Source: JAEUJM01 sp964635055 (GTDB lineage Bacteria > Actinomycetota > Acidimicrobiia > Acidimicrobiales > DATDAH01). Taken from it: 64,000 nucleotides of DNA. The translations under genes and the position numbers were made by a program. This document shows positions 1 to 7,694 of this stretch, one piece after another. The notes under the pieces were generated by a model that worked only from the letters and a program-made list of their open reading frames with translations, did no database searches and was not told the DNA's origin. The stretch covers positions 52,857-116,856 of the forward strand of contig CAZWMT010000016.1 of the NCBI GenBank assembly GCA_964635055.1. The letters are read 5' to 3'. Position 1 is the first letter of the stretch, and every line of letters begins with the position of its first letter.

Positions 1-90
1 TGTGGACCGTGTGTGGACAGAAGTATCGGTCGATGCAGCATCGGTCGCCGAAGTATCGGTCATCGAGCCGGAGAGAGGAACCGTCGCCGG

Positions 91-3000
91 GTGCCTGATT
101 CATTCACCCACCTCCACACGCACACGGAGTTCTCGATGCTGGACGGCGCCTCCCGCATCGGCGAGGTGGTGGCCGCCGCGGCCGCCGACGGCCAGCCGGC
201 GCTCGGCATCACCGACCACGGCAACATGTACGGGGTCCTCGACTTCTACCGCGAGTGCCGCAACCAGGGCATCAAGCCCATCATCGGCAGCGAGCTCTAC
301 CAGGCCTACGACAGCCGCCACGAGCGCCCACCTCGCCGGGGCCGCCAGGACGACGGCGGGGGCGACACCGACGGCGGGGCCAAGCTCTACTACCACCTCA
401 CCGCGCTGGCGGAGAACGCCACCGGCTACAAGAACCTCATCCAGCTGGCCAGCCGGGCCTTCCTCGAGGGCTACTACTACAAGCCCCGGGTGGACTGGGA
501 GCTGCTCGAGAGCCACAGCGAGGGCGTCATCGTCACCACGGGATGCCTCGGCGGCCACGTGCTGCAGTCGTTGCTGCACGACGACTTCGAGGGAGCGCTG
601 AAGAAGGCGGGGCGGCTGCAGGACATCTTCGGGCGCGACAACGTGTTCGTCGAGCTGCAGGACCACGGCATCCCCGAGCAGACCCGCACGAACCCCCAGC
701 TGATCGAGATCGCCCGCCAGCTCGACGCGCCGCTGCTCGCCACCAACGACAGCCACTACACCCACCGCGACGACGCCATGGCCCACGACGCCCTGCTGTG
801 CGTGCAGACGGGTGCGCTGGTCAGCGACCCCGATCGGTTCAAGTTCCACGGCGACGGCCACTACCTGAAGAGCGCCTACGAGATGCGCTCGCTGTTCGCC
901 GAGGTCCCCGAGGCGTGCGACAACAGCCTCTGGATCGCCGAGCGCTGCGACCTCGAGATCGAGTTCGGCAAGCCGCAACTGCCGGTCTTCCCCCTGCCGC
1001 CCGAGTTCGCCCCCGACCTGTCGGGCGTCGAGTTGGGCCTGATCGACAGCGAGACCGAGGCACAGCTCCGCGAGCAGGCGGCCGCCACCTACCTCGAGCA
1101 CCTCACCTTCGAAGGTGCCCGTTCCCGTTGGGGCAACGACTTGCCCGACGCCGTCGTCGAGCGCATCGCCTACGAGCTCAAGGTCATCGGCGACATGGGC
1201 TTCTCGCAGTACTTCCTCATCACCTGGGACCTGATCCGCCACGCCCGCGACTCCAACATCCGGGTGGGGCCCGGGCGGGGGAGCGCGGCGGGCTGTTGCG
1301 TGGCCTACTGCCTGCGCATCACCGACCTCGACCCCATCAAGTACGACCTGCTGTTCGAGCGCTTCCTCAACCCGTCCCGCATCTCCATGCCCGACATCGA
1401 CATGGACTTCGACTCGCGGTTCCGGGACGAGATGATCCGCTACGCGGCCGAGCGCTACGGGCGCACGCACGTGGCCCAGATCGTCACCTTCTCGACCATC
1501 AAGGCCCGGGCCGCCGTGCGCGACGCCGCCCGGGTGCTGGGCTACCCCTACGTGGTCGGCGACAAGATCGCCAAGGCCATGCCCCCGCTGATCATGGGCC
1601 GCGACACCCCGCTGTGGGCCTGCCTCGACCCCAGCGAGAAGTACGCCGACGGCTACAAGATGGCCGGCGACCTGCGGTCGATGTACGAGACCGACGCCGA
1701 CGCCAAGTCGGTCATCGACGTGGCCAAGGGCCTGGAGAACCTGCGTCGCCAGGACGGCATCCACGCCGCCGCGGTGGTGATCACCAAGGACGAGCTGACC
1801 GACTACCTGCCCATCCAGCGCAAGCCCGAGTCGGGCCAGGACCCCGAGCTGGCACCGGTGGTCACCCAGTACGAGATGCACGGCGTGGAGGACCTCGGCC
1901 TGCTCAAGATGGACTTCCTGGGCCTGCGCAACCTCGACGTGCTCTCCGACACCGTCGAGCTGGTGCGCGAGAGCCGAGGCGTCGAGCTCGACATCGACAA
2001 CCTGCCGCTCGACGACGACGCCACCTACGAGATGTTGCAGGCCGGCGACTCGATCGGTGTCTTCCAGCTGGAGGGTGGCCCCATGCGGGCGCTCATGCGC
2101 TCGCTGGCACCCACCGGGTTCGAAGACGTGGCCGCCCTCGTCGCCCTGTACCGCCCGGGCCCGATGTCGGCGAACATGCACAACGACTACGCCGACCGCA
2201 AGAACGGCCGCAAGCCCATCACCTACGAGCACCCGGACCTCGAGCCGATCCTGGGTGACACCTACGGGTTGATGATCTACCAGGAGTCGGTCATGCGGGT
2301 GGCCCAGAGCATCGCGGGCTACTCGCTGGCCGAGGCCGACAACCTGCGCAAGGCGTGCGGCAAGAAGAACCGCGAGCTCATCGCCAAGGAGCGGGTCAAG
2401 TTCATCGAGGGCTGCGAGCGTGAGGGCTACGGCGCCGACCTGGGCACGACCCTGTTCGACATCATCGAGCCCTTCGCCGACTACGCCTTCAACAAGAGCC
2501 ACGCCTACGGCTACGGCCTGGTGGCCTACCAGACCGCCTACCTGAAGGCGCACTACGGGGTCGAGTACCTGGCGGCGCTGCTCACCAGCGTCAAGACCTC
2601 GCTGGAGAAGGCCGCCGTCTACCTGAACGAGTGCCGCCAGCGGGGCATCCCCGTGCTGGTGCCCGACGTCAACGTCTCGCAGTCCAACTTCACCGCGCTG
2701 GTCGACCGGACGGCGCCCCCCACGGCCGAAGGTGAGCCGCCCACGCCGTTGCCCGACGCCATCCCGTTCGGCCTGTCGGCCATCCGCAACGTGGGCGAGG
2801 GCCTGGTGGCGCTGATCCTCGAGGAGCGCGAGGCCGGCGGGCCCTTCGCCGACTTCTACGACTTCTGCGAGCGGGTCGACACCGCGGTGCTCAACAAGCG
2901 CACCATCGAGTCGCTCATCAAGGCCGGCGCCTTCGACTCGCTCGGCCATCCCCGCCGAGGCCTGCTCACGGTGTTCGAGCGGATCGTCGACGTCACCGTG

Positions 3001-3723
3001 GCCCGCCGGCGCGAGCGCGACATGGGGGTCATGACGCTGTTCGGCGACGCCGGCGACAGCGGTGGCCCCGCCTACGACGAGCGCCCCCGCATCCCCGACC
3101 TCGACTTCGAGAAGCGCCAGCAGCTGGCCTTCGAGAAGGAGATGCTGGGCCTCTACGTCAGCGACCACCCGCTGATGGGGGCCGAGGCGTCGCTGCGCCG
3201 GCGCACCGACGGCACGCTCGACGAGTTGGCCGACCTCGACGACGGCACCATGCGCGTGTTCGGCGGGGTGGTGACGGCGTTGCAGAAGAAGTGGACCAAG
3301 AAGGGTGACCTGATGGCGGTGTTCACCCTGGAGGACCTGCGATCGTCGGCCGAGGTCATGGTGTTCCCGAAGACCATGCAGGAGCACGGCTACAAGCTGG
3401 AGGACGACGTGGTGGTCTGCGTGCGGGGCCGCGTCGACAAACGCGACGACACGCCCAAGCTCATCGCCATGGACATCGAGGTGTTCGAGCCCAGCACGAC
3501 CGCGCCCGCGCTGCGGATCGCGCTCAGCGCCACGGGCCTGCAGCCGGGGCTGGTCGATCGTCTCAAGGCGCTCCTGCTCGAGCATCCGGGCGAGTCCGAG
3601 GTGTTCATACAGCTCAGTCCCCGCCAGACCGTCCGGCTCCCGCCCGAGTTCTGCGTCGAGGCCTCCAACGTGTTGCTCGCCGAGTTGCGGGTGATGCTGG
3701 GCCCCGACGCGGTCATCGTCTGA
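91..3723 (+). CDS. dnaE: DNA polymerase III alpha subunit
   Basis: Replicative DNA polymerase catalytic subunit (C family), about 1,210 aa. The N-terminal PHP domain opens with HLHTHTEFSMLDG at residue 7. The polymerase core shows GPGRGSAAG near residue 393 and the catalytic PDIDMDF near residues 434-439. An OB-fold (VFGGVVTALQKKWTKKG) lies near residue 1055. I place the start at the GTG at 91 because the preceding codons do not resemble the family and a GAGAGAGG ribosome-binding site lies about 11 nt upstream; an in-frame GTG at 13 would add 26 poorly conserved residues. Length and domain order fit DnaE1 of actinobacteria. The region before the start has three ATCGGTC copies (near 25, 40 and 56) whose role is unknown. 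Identification is secure; the exact start is less so. Confidence 0.97.
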   Translation: MPDSFTHLHTHTEFSMLDGASRIGEVVAAAAADGQPALGITDHGNMYGVLDFYRECRNQGIKPIIGSELYQAYDSRHERPPRRGRQDDGGGDTDGGAKLYYHLTALAENATGYKNLIQLASRAFLEGYYYKPRVDWELLESHSEGVIVTTGCLGGHVLQSLLHDDFEGALKKAGRLQDIFGRDNVFVELQDHGIPEQTRTNPQLIEIARQLDAPLLATNDSHYTHRDDAMAHDALLCVQTGALVSDPDRFKFHGDGHYLKSAYEMRSLFAEVPEACDNSLWIAERCDLEIEFGKPQLPVFPLPPEFAPDLSGVELGLIDSETEAQLREQAAATYLEHLTFEGARSRWGNDLPDAVVERIAYELKVIGDMGFSQYFLITWDLIRHARDSNIRVGPGRGSAAGCCVAYCLRITDLDPIKYDLLFERFLNPSRISMPDIDMDFDSRFRDEMIRYAAERYGRTHVAQIVTFSTIKARAAVRDAARVLGYPYVVGDKIAKAMPPLIMGRDTPLWACLDPSEKYADGYKMAGDLRSMYETDADAKSVIDVAKGLENLRRQDGIHAAAVVITKDELTDYLPIQRKPESGQDPELAPVVTQYEMHGVEDLGLLKMDFLGLRNLDVLSDTVELVRESRGVELDIDNLPLDDDATYEMLQAGDSIGVFQLEGGPMRALMRSLAPTGFEDVAALVALYRPGPMSANMHNDYADRKNGRKPITYEHPDLEPILGDTYGLMIYQESVMRVAQSIAGYSLAEADNLRKACGKKNRELIAKERVKFIEGCEREGYGADLGTTLFDIIEPFADYAFNKSHAYGYGLVAYQTAYLKAHYGVEYLAALLTSVKTSLEKAAVYLNECRQRGIPVLVPDVNVSQSNFTALVDRTAPPTAEGEPPTPLPDAIPFGLSAIRNVGEGLVALILEEREAGGPFADFYDFCERVDTAVLNKRTIESLIKAGAFDSLGHPRRGLLTVFERIVDVTVARRRERDMGVMTLFGDAGDSGGPAYDERPRIPDLDFEKRQQLAFEKEMLGLYVSDHPLMGAEASLRRRTDGTLDELADLDDGTMRVFGGVVTALQKKWTKKGDLMAVFTLEDLRSSAEVMVFPKTMQEHGYKLEDDVVVCVRGRVDKRDDTPKLIAMDIEVFEPSTTAPALRIALSATGLQPGLVDRLKALLLEHPGESEVFIQLSPRQTVRLPPEFCVEASNVLLAELRVMLGPDAVIV

Positions 3724-3780
3724 CACGCGATCGGGCCGGTCGCGACCATGGTCCGGCACCCGGCACGGGGTGTCGCCGAG

Positions 3781-3801
3781 CCGGAGACCGGTGGTCTCCG
3801 G
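3781..3801 (+). terminator. Hairpin downstream of dnaE
   Basis: A perfect 9-bp inverted repeat (CCGGAGACC / GGTCTCCGG, 3-nt loop) sits 57 nt after the dnaE stop. No T-tract follows, so it would be a non-canonical terminator, as is common in high-GC actinobacteria. The rest of the 180-nt gap before the next gene shows no coding signal. Confidence 0.45.
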
Positions 3802-3903
3802 ACGGGGGCGGGACCCACCGGATCGGGCGCGAGTTGCGCTTGGCCCCGGATCACGCTGGACTAGAGGGGACCGTTCCACAGCACGTCGGGGGCTCAGCAG
3901 CGC

Positions 3904-4572
3904 ATGGCCATTGAGGTTGAGACGAAGGATTGCACCGCACTCAGCGATGCCGAGTTGGCCGAAATGGCCGACATCTGCGCCGATGGGCCGAGCCGCTTCG
4001 AAGCCGGATTGCTCTCGAAGCAGGCCGAGGAGTGGGTGCTCATCACCATGACCCGGGAGGGCAGCCGCCTCAAGGGCTTCTCGTTCAGCACGCTCGAGCG
4101 CATCGGTGGGACTCCGAGCGTGCTGATCGGGTTGGCCTCGGTGCGGCGCACGTCGAAGCGTGACTCGGTGCTGCGGGCGATCATGGCCGATCAGTTCCGT
4201 CGGGCCGTGCTGGCCTTCCCCGACGAGGACGTCCTCGTCGGGACCCGCCTGTTCCATCCCTCCGGGTTCGAGGCGTTCAAGGCCCTCGACGACATCGTCC
4301 CCCGGCCGGACCACAAGCCCTCGGGCGAGGATCGGGCCTGGGGTCGCCGCCTGGCCAAACGGTTCGGCATCGATGCCGACAGCTACGACGACCGCACCTT
4401 CCTGGCGGTGGGCGACGGCAGCTTCCCGTGCGTCCTCGACCACGAGACCCTGCGGCCCGAGGCCATCCCGGCCGATGTCGCGGCGTTCTTCGGTGACCAC
4501 CAGCCCGACCGGGGCGACTCGCTCGTGGTGTTCGGCTGGGCCATGGCCGAGGATCTCGCCAAGTTCTCCTGA
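3904..4572 (+). CDS. Conserved hypothetical protein, possibly GNAT-like
   Basis: A 222-aa soluble protein without signal peptide or membrane segment. Its middle part (FSTLERIGGTPSVLIGLASVRR, about residues 58-80, followed by an amphipathic helix with an arginine pair and VLVGTRLFHPSGFEAF) looks like the beta-alpha core of an acetyltransferase fold, but I see no clean acetyl-CoA pyrophosphate loop. The function is therefore not assigned. It is followed 20 nt later by the nitroreductase gene and probably shares a transcript with it. The codon pattern is strongly GC at third positions, as in its neighbours. A TAGAGG hexamer about 38 nt upstream could be a -10 element. Confidence 0.8.
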   Translation: MAIEVETKDCTALSDAELAEMADICADGPSRFEAGLLSKQAEEWVLITMTREGSRLKGFSFSTLERIGGTPSVLIGLASVRRTSKRDSVLRAIMADQFRRAVLAFPDEDVLVGTRLFHPSGFEAFKALDDIVPRPDHKPSGEDRAWGRRLAKRFGIDADSYDDRTFLAVGDGSFPCVLDHETLRPEAIPADVAAFFGDHQPDRGDSLVVFGWAMAEDLAKFS

Positions 4573-4591
4573 GCCCGGCCCTCCACTGAGC

Positions 4592-5200
4592 GTGGAGCTC
4601 CAACAGATCCTCCGCGGGCGGCGCATGTGCCGCTCGTTCCTCGACGACCCGATCGACGCGTCCGTCCTGGCGCGCGTCCTGGACGCGGGGCGCCGGGCGC
4701 CGTCGGCGGGCAACACCGCAGGCACCCATCTGGTGGTGCTGGAGGGCCCGGAGCAGACCGCCCGGTACTGGGACGTGACGTTGCCGGCGGCCCGCCGGGG
4801 TGGGTTCCGGTGGCCGCGCCTGCTGCACGCACCGGTGCTGCTGCTGCCCTTGGCCGACCCGGCGGCCTACGTGGCCCGCTACGCCGAGCCCGACAAGGCC
4901 GCGACCGGCCTGGGCGAGGGCGCGGACCGATGGGTGACGCCCTACTGGACCGTGGACACCGCGTTCGCGGCGATGACCATGCTGCTGGCGGCCGAGGACG
5001 AGGGCCTGGGGGCGCTGTTCTTCGGGATGTTCGACCACACCGCCGCCGTCCTGGCGGCGCTGGGGGTCCCGGTCGGGTTCGAGGCGATCGGCACCATCGC
5101 CCTCGGTCACCCCGCGGCCGGGGCCACGTCCGAGCCGGGCCGATCGGCCGATCGGCCGCAGCCGCCGCTCGGGGAGCTGATCCATCGGGGTGGCTGGTAG
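4592..5200 (+). CDS. Nitroreductase family protein
   Basis: Flavin (FMN)-dependent oxidoreductase of the nitroreductase family, 202 aa. The N-terminus (RGRRMCRSFLDDPIDASVL, then LDAGRRAPSAGNT) is the typical FMN-binding signature, and the central dimer helix contains WTVDTAFAAMTMLLAAEDEGLGALFFG. The GTG at 4592 is chosen because it gives the family's usual N-terminus; the open frame extends further upstream but overlaps the preceding gene. The next start follows the TAG by only 2 nt, so the genes are probably co-transcribed. The substrate is not predictable; actinobacterial members act on nitroaromatics, quinones or flavins. Confidence 0.88.
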   Translation: MELQQILRGRRMCRSFLDDPIDASVLARVLDAGRRAPSAGNTAGTHLVVLEGPEQTARYWDVTLPAARRGGFRWPRLLHAPVLLLPLADPAAYVARYAEPDKAATGLGEGADRWVTPYWTVDTAFAAMTMLLAAEDEGLGALFFGMFDHTAAVLAALGVPVGFEAIGTIALGHPAAGATSEPGRSADRPQPPLGELIHRGGW

Positions 5201-5202
5201 CG

Positions 5203-5772
5203 GTGCTGTTCCCGAACGCCCTGCACGAGGGCCTCCGCTCGGGTGCGGTCACCCTGACGGTGCGCCGGTGGACCCGTCCCCAGGCCAAGGTGGGCGGCCG
5301 CTACCGCAGCGGGGGCGGACTGCTGGAGGTGACGGCCATGGCGCGGGTGGCGGCGTCGGCGATCACCGAGGACGACGCCCGGCGCTGCGGCTCGACCGAT
5401 CGGGCCGCGTTGTTCGCCGCCATCGGCGTCGAGTCCGACGACGACCTCGTCTACCGGATCGAGATGCAACGGGTGGGTGAGGTCCCCGTCGACCCGTTGC
5501 CGCTCGACGACGCCCTGTCGGACGAGGACGTGGCCGCGCTCACCCGACGCCTCGACAAGTGGGGGGACTGGGCCATCGAGACCCTGCACGTCATCGAGGC
5601 GCACCCGGCGCGGCGGGCCGGCGACCTGGCTGACATGGTGGGACGCGAGCGCCTTCCCTTCAAGGCCGACGTCCGCAAGCTGAAGGGCCTCGGCCTCACC
5701 CAGAGCCTCGACGTCGGCTACCGACTGTCGCCCCGCGGCGAGGCGTACCTGCGGCGGCGGGCCGAGTGGTGA
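5203..5772 (+). CDS. ASCH-domain-like protein with C-terminal helical region
   Basis: A 189-aa protein. The N-terminal half (FPNALHEGLRSGAVTLTVRRW, then QAKVGGRYRSGGGLLEVTAMARV) matches the ASCH/PUA-like fold, in which a short helix with G.K/R.vt.R is followed by a beta-barrel that can bind RNA or modified nucleotides. The C-terminal half is an unrecognised helical region that looks winged-helix-like (LADMVGRERLPFKADVRKLKGLGLTQSL). It starts at a GTG 2 nt after the nitroreductase stop and overlaps the next gene by 7 nt, so it is translationally coupled on both sides. The ASCH call rests on pattern and is moderately sure. Confidence 0.7.
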   Translation: MLFPNALHEGLRSGAVTLTVRRWTRPQAKVGGRYRSGGGLLEVTAMARVAASAITEDDARRCGSTDRAALFAAIGVESDDDLVYRIEMQRVGEVPVDPLPLDDALSDEDVAALTRRLDKWGDWAIETLHVIEAHPARRAGDLADMVGRERLPFKADVRKLKGLGLTQSLDVGYRLSPRGEAYLRRRAEW

Positions 5773-6566
5773 GGGGCTCGAACGCCGCGACCGACGCCGA
5801 TGTGCTCCGGAGAGTGGCCTACGCGACCAAGGACAACCTGCTCGACCGGGCGTCGATCTACGCCTACCGCACCGAGCCCCTCGACTTCGTGCCGTGGGTC
5901 CTCGGCCAGGTCTCCTGGCCACGAGGAGCGAGGACGCTCGATGTCGGGTGCGGTCCCGGTCTGTATGCCCGAGCGCTGCTCGACCGGGGGATGGCGGTGA
6001 CCGCTGTGGACCTGTCCGAGGGGATGGTGGCCGCCGCCGCGGCGGCCGGGATCACGCGCACGGGGGTGGCCGACGCGCAGGCCCTGCCGTTTCCGGACCG
6101 TCCGTTCGATCGGATCGTGGCCGCGCACATGATGTACCACCTGCCCGACCGTGCAGCAGGGGCCGCCGAGTTGGCCCGGGTGCTGCGCGCCGACGGCGTC
6201 GCCCTCGTCGTGACCAACGGCGCCGGCCACCTCGGGGAACTGCGATCGGCGATGGGCGCCGCCGGCGGGATCGGCGCACCCGTGTCCGAGAACTTCCTCT
6301 TGGACAGCGCCGGCCGAGCGCTGCTCGCCGGTGCGTTCGGTGCGGTCGAGGTCGTCCGCCACCTCGGTCGCATCGAGGTGCCAGACCCGGAGCCGGTCAT
6401 CCGGTACGCCGACAGTTGCCGTGCCCTCGACGAGCCGTCGATGCAGGTCCCGTGGGACGAGATGATGGAGGCGCTCGCCGTGGTGGTGCACGCGGAGATC
6501 GAGCAGTCCGGTTCGTTCGCCATCACCACGGACACGGGTGTCTTCTGCTGCTCCGCGCCGCGATGA
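5766..6566 (+). CDS. Class I SAM-dependent methyltransferase
   Basis: A 266-aa methyltransferase. Motif I is LDVGCGPGLYARAL near residue 58, motif II is VTAVDLSEGM, and the post-motif segment DAQALPFPDRPFDRIVAAHMMYHLPD is typical of the UbiE/type 11 group. The substrate is unknown. The GTG at 5766 (or 5769) overlaps the stop of the ASCH gene, and its own stop overlaps the next ATG (ATGA), so it is the middle gene of a tightly coupled set. There is no signal peptide. Confidence 0.88.
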   Translation: MVRGSNAATDADVLRRVAYATKDNLLDRASIYAYRTEPLDFVPWVLGQVSWPRGARTLDVGCGPGLYARALLDRGMAVTAVDLSEGMVAAAAAAGITRTGVADAQALPFPDRPFDRIVAAHMMYHLPDRAAGAAELARVLRADGVALVVTNGAGHLGELRSAMGAAGGIGAPVSENFLLDSAGRALLAGAFGAVEVVRHLGRIEVPDPEPVIRYADSCRALDEPSMQVPWDEMMEALAVVVHAEIEQSGSFAITTDTGVFCCSAPR

Positions 6567-7327
6567 CCCGGCGTGTCGCAGTGGTGACGGGCGTGAGCCG
6601 TCGGGCCGGGATCGGATTCGCCGTCGCTCGCCGGCTGGCCGCCGATGGCTTCGACCTCGTGGTGCAGTCCTGGGCGCCGCACGATGCCGAGATGCGGTGG
6701 GGCGCTGATGCGGATGGTCCGGAGGCGCTGGTCGAGGAGGTGCGCTCGCTCGGTGGTCGGGTCGAGCACGTCGTCGCCGACTTCGAGCAGCCTGACTCGG
6801 CGGGGTCGGTCATCAGCGCCGCCGCGGCGGCGTTCGGTCACGTCGACGTGCTCGTGGCCAACCACGCTCGCAGCTCGAGCCAGGGGATCGACGCGCTCAC
6901 CGTCGACGAGCTCGACCGCACGCTGGCCGTGAACGTGCGGGCCACGCTGCTGCTCGTCCAGGCCTTCGCCGCCCGACACGACGGCCGTCCCCACGGACGC
7001 GTCGTGTTGTTCACCTCCGGCCAGGGCAAGGGGCCGATGCCGGGTGAGGTCCCGTACGTCGCCTCGAAGGGAGCCCTCGAGCAGGTGACGCCCACGCTCG
7101 CGGCCGAGCTCATGGGCCGGGGGATCACCGTCAACGTCATCGACCCCGGACCCACCGACACCGGCTGGGCCGACGGCGTCACTCGTTCTGCGGTCGAGGG
7201 ACTGATGCCCCGCGGTCGGTGGGGCACCCCCGACGACGCCGCCCGGCTGGTGGCGTGGCTCGCCGGCCCCGATTCCGACTGGGTCACCGGCCAGGTCATC
7301 CACAGCGACGGCGGCTTCACCGGCTGA
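6563..7327 (+). CDS. Short-chain dehydrogenase/reductase
   Basis: NAD(P)-dependent SDR, 254 aa. The cofactor-binding segment reads VVTGVSRRAGIGFAVA (TGxxx...GxG), followed by VLVANHA (the NNAG position) and the catalytic YVASK, with a serine upstream in VVLFTSGQGKG. The C-terminal PGPTDTGW and GQVIHSDGGF segments are standard for the family. The start codon overlaps the methyltransferase stop as ATGA. Downstream lies a 367-nt repeat-rich gap. The substrate is not predictable. Confidence 0.88.
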   Translation: MTRRVAVVTGVSRRAGIGFAVARRLAADGFDLVVQSWAPHDAEMRWGADADGPEALVEEVRSLGGRVEHVVADFEQPDSAGSVISAAAAAFGHVDVLVANHARSSSQGIDALTVDELDRTLAVNVRATLLLVQAFAARHDGRPHGRVVLFTSGQGKGPMPGEVPYVASKGALEQVTPTLAAELMGRGITVNVIDPGPTDTGWADGVTRSAVEGLMPRGRWGTPDDAARLVAWLAGPDSDWVTGQVIHSDGGFTG

Positions 7328-7388
7328 CCCACCGCTCGTTCCGGGTACGGATCTCCCGGCTCACCGGGCGGTTTCTGGACCCAGAACG

Positions 7389-7641
7389 GCAAAGGCGCGA
7401 AGAACGAGGACGGGGTAGCCGCACAGCCCGGTGTCCCGTTCGACCAGCCGCGGGCTGATCTGAACTCGGCGCCGTTGGTCCGCTGACGGCGGACTGGATG
7501 CGCTGAGTTGGGGAGATCTGCGAACAGGCTGCTAACTCGGCGCCGATAGTCCGCTCGCGGCGGACTGGATGCGCCGACTTGGCCCGACCTCGAGGTCTGG
7601 TCGCTGCCGGTGGCCACGACGCCCCTCCGTTGCGCCTTTGC
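7389..7641. repeat. Inverted-repeat-bounded intergenic segment
   Basis: The gap between the SDR and DUF255 genes (7328-7694) carries no convincing gene. It is bounded by a 10-bp perfect inverted repeat, GCAAAGGCGC at 7389-7398 and its complement at 7632-7641. Looser similarity continues inward (AA..GA...GGACGGGG against AACGGAGGGGCGTC). Inside lie two dyad elements. The arrangement resembles a small non-autonomous element, but no target duplication is obvious. Confidence 0.4.
7462..7580. repeat. Two tandem dyad elements, family A (71-nt period)
   Basis: Two hairpin-forming units start at 7463 and 7534. Each has an outer arm AACTCGGCGC and an imperfect complement (GCGCTGAGTT or GCGCCGACTT), and an inner perfect stem (GTCCGC/GCGGAC or AGTCCGC/GCGGACT) with a short loop. 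The right halves share GCGGACTGGATGCGC. The same family with the same 71-nt period recurs at 42135-42265. There is no T-tract, so it is not a standard terminator, although it lies between convergent genes. Confidence 0.8.
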
Positions 7642-7694
7642 GTGCTCCGGCGCTGAGCGGGATGTCCCACCACGCCTAGTGCGTTGGAAGGACG

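Noticed and set aside
100..4725. A 1,541-codon open frame on the reverse strand over dnaE
   Set aside because: It is the mirror of dnaE codon bias in GC-rich DNA; the amino-acid composition is repetitive (V, G, H, Q, L), no family is recognisable, and it crosses several real genes.
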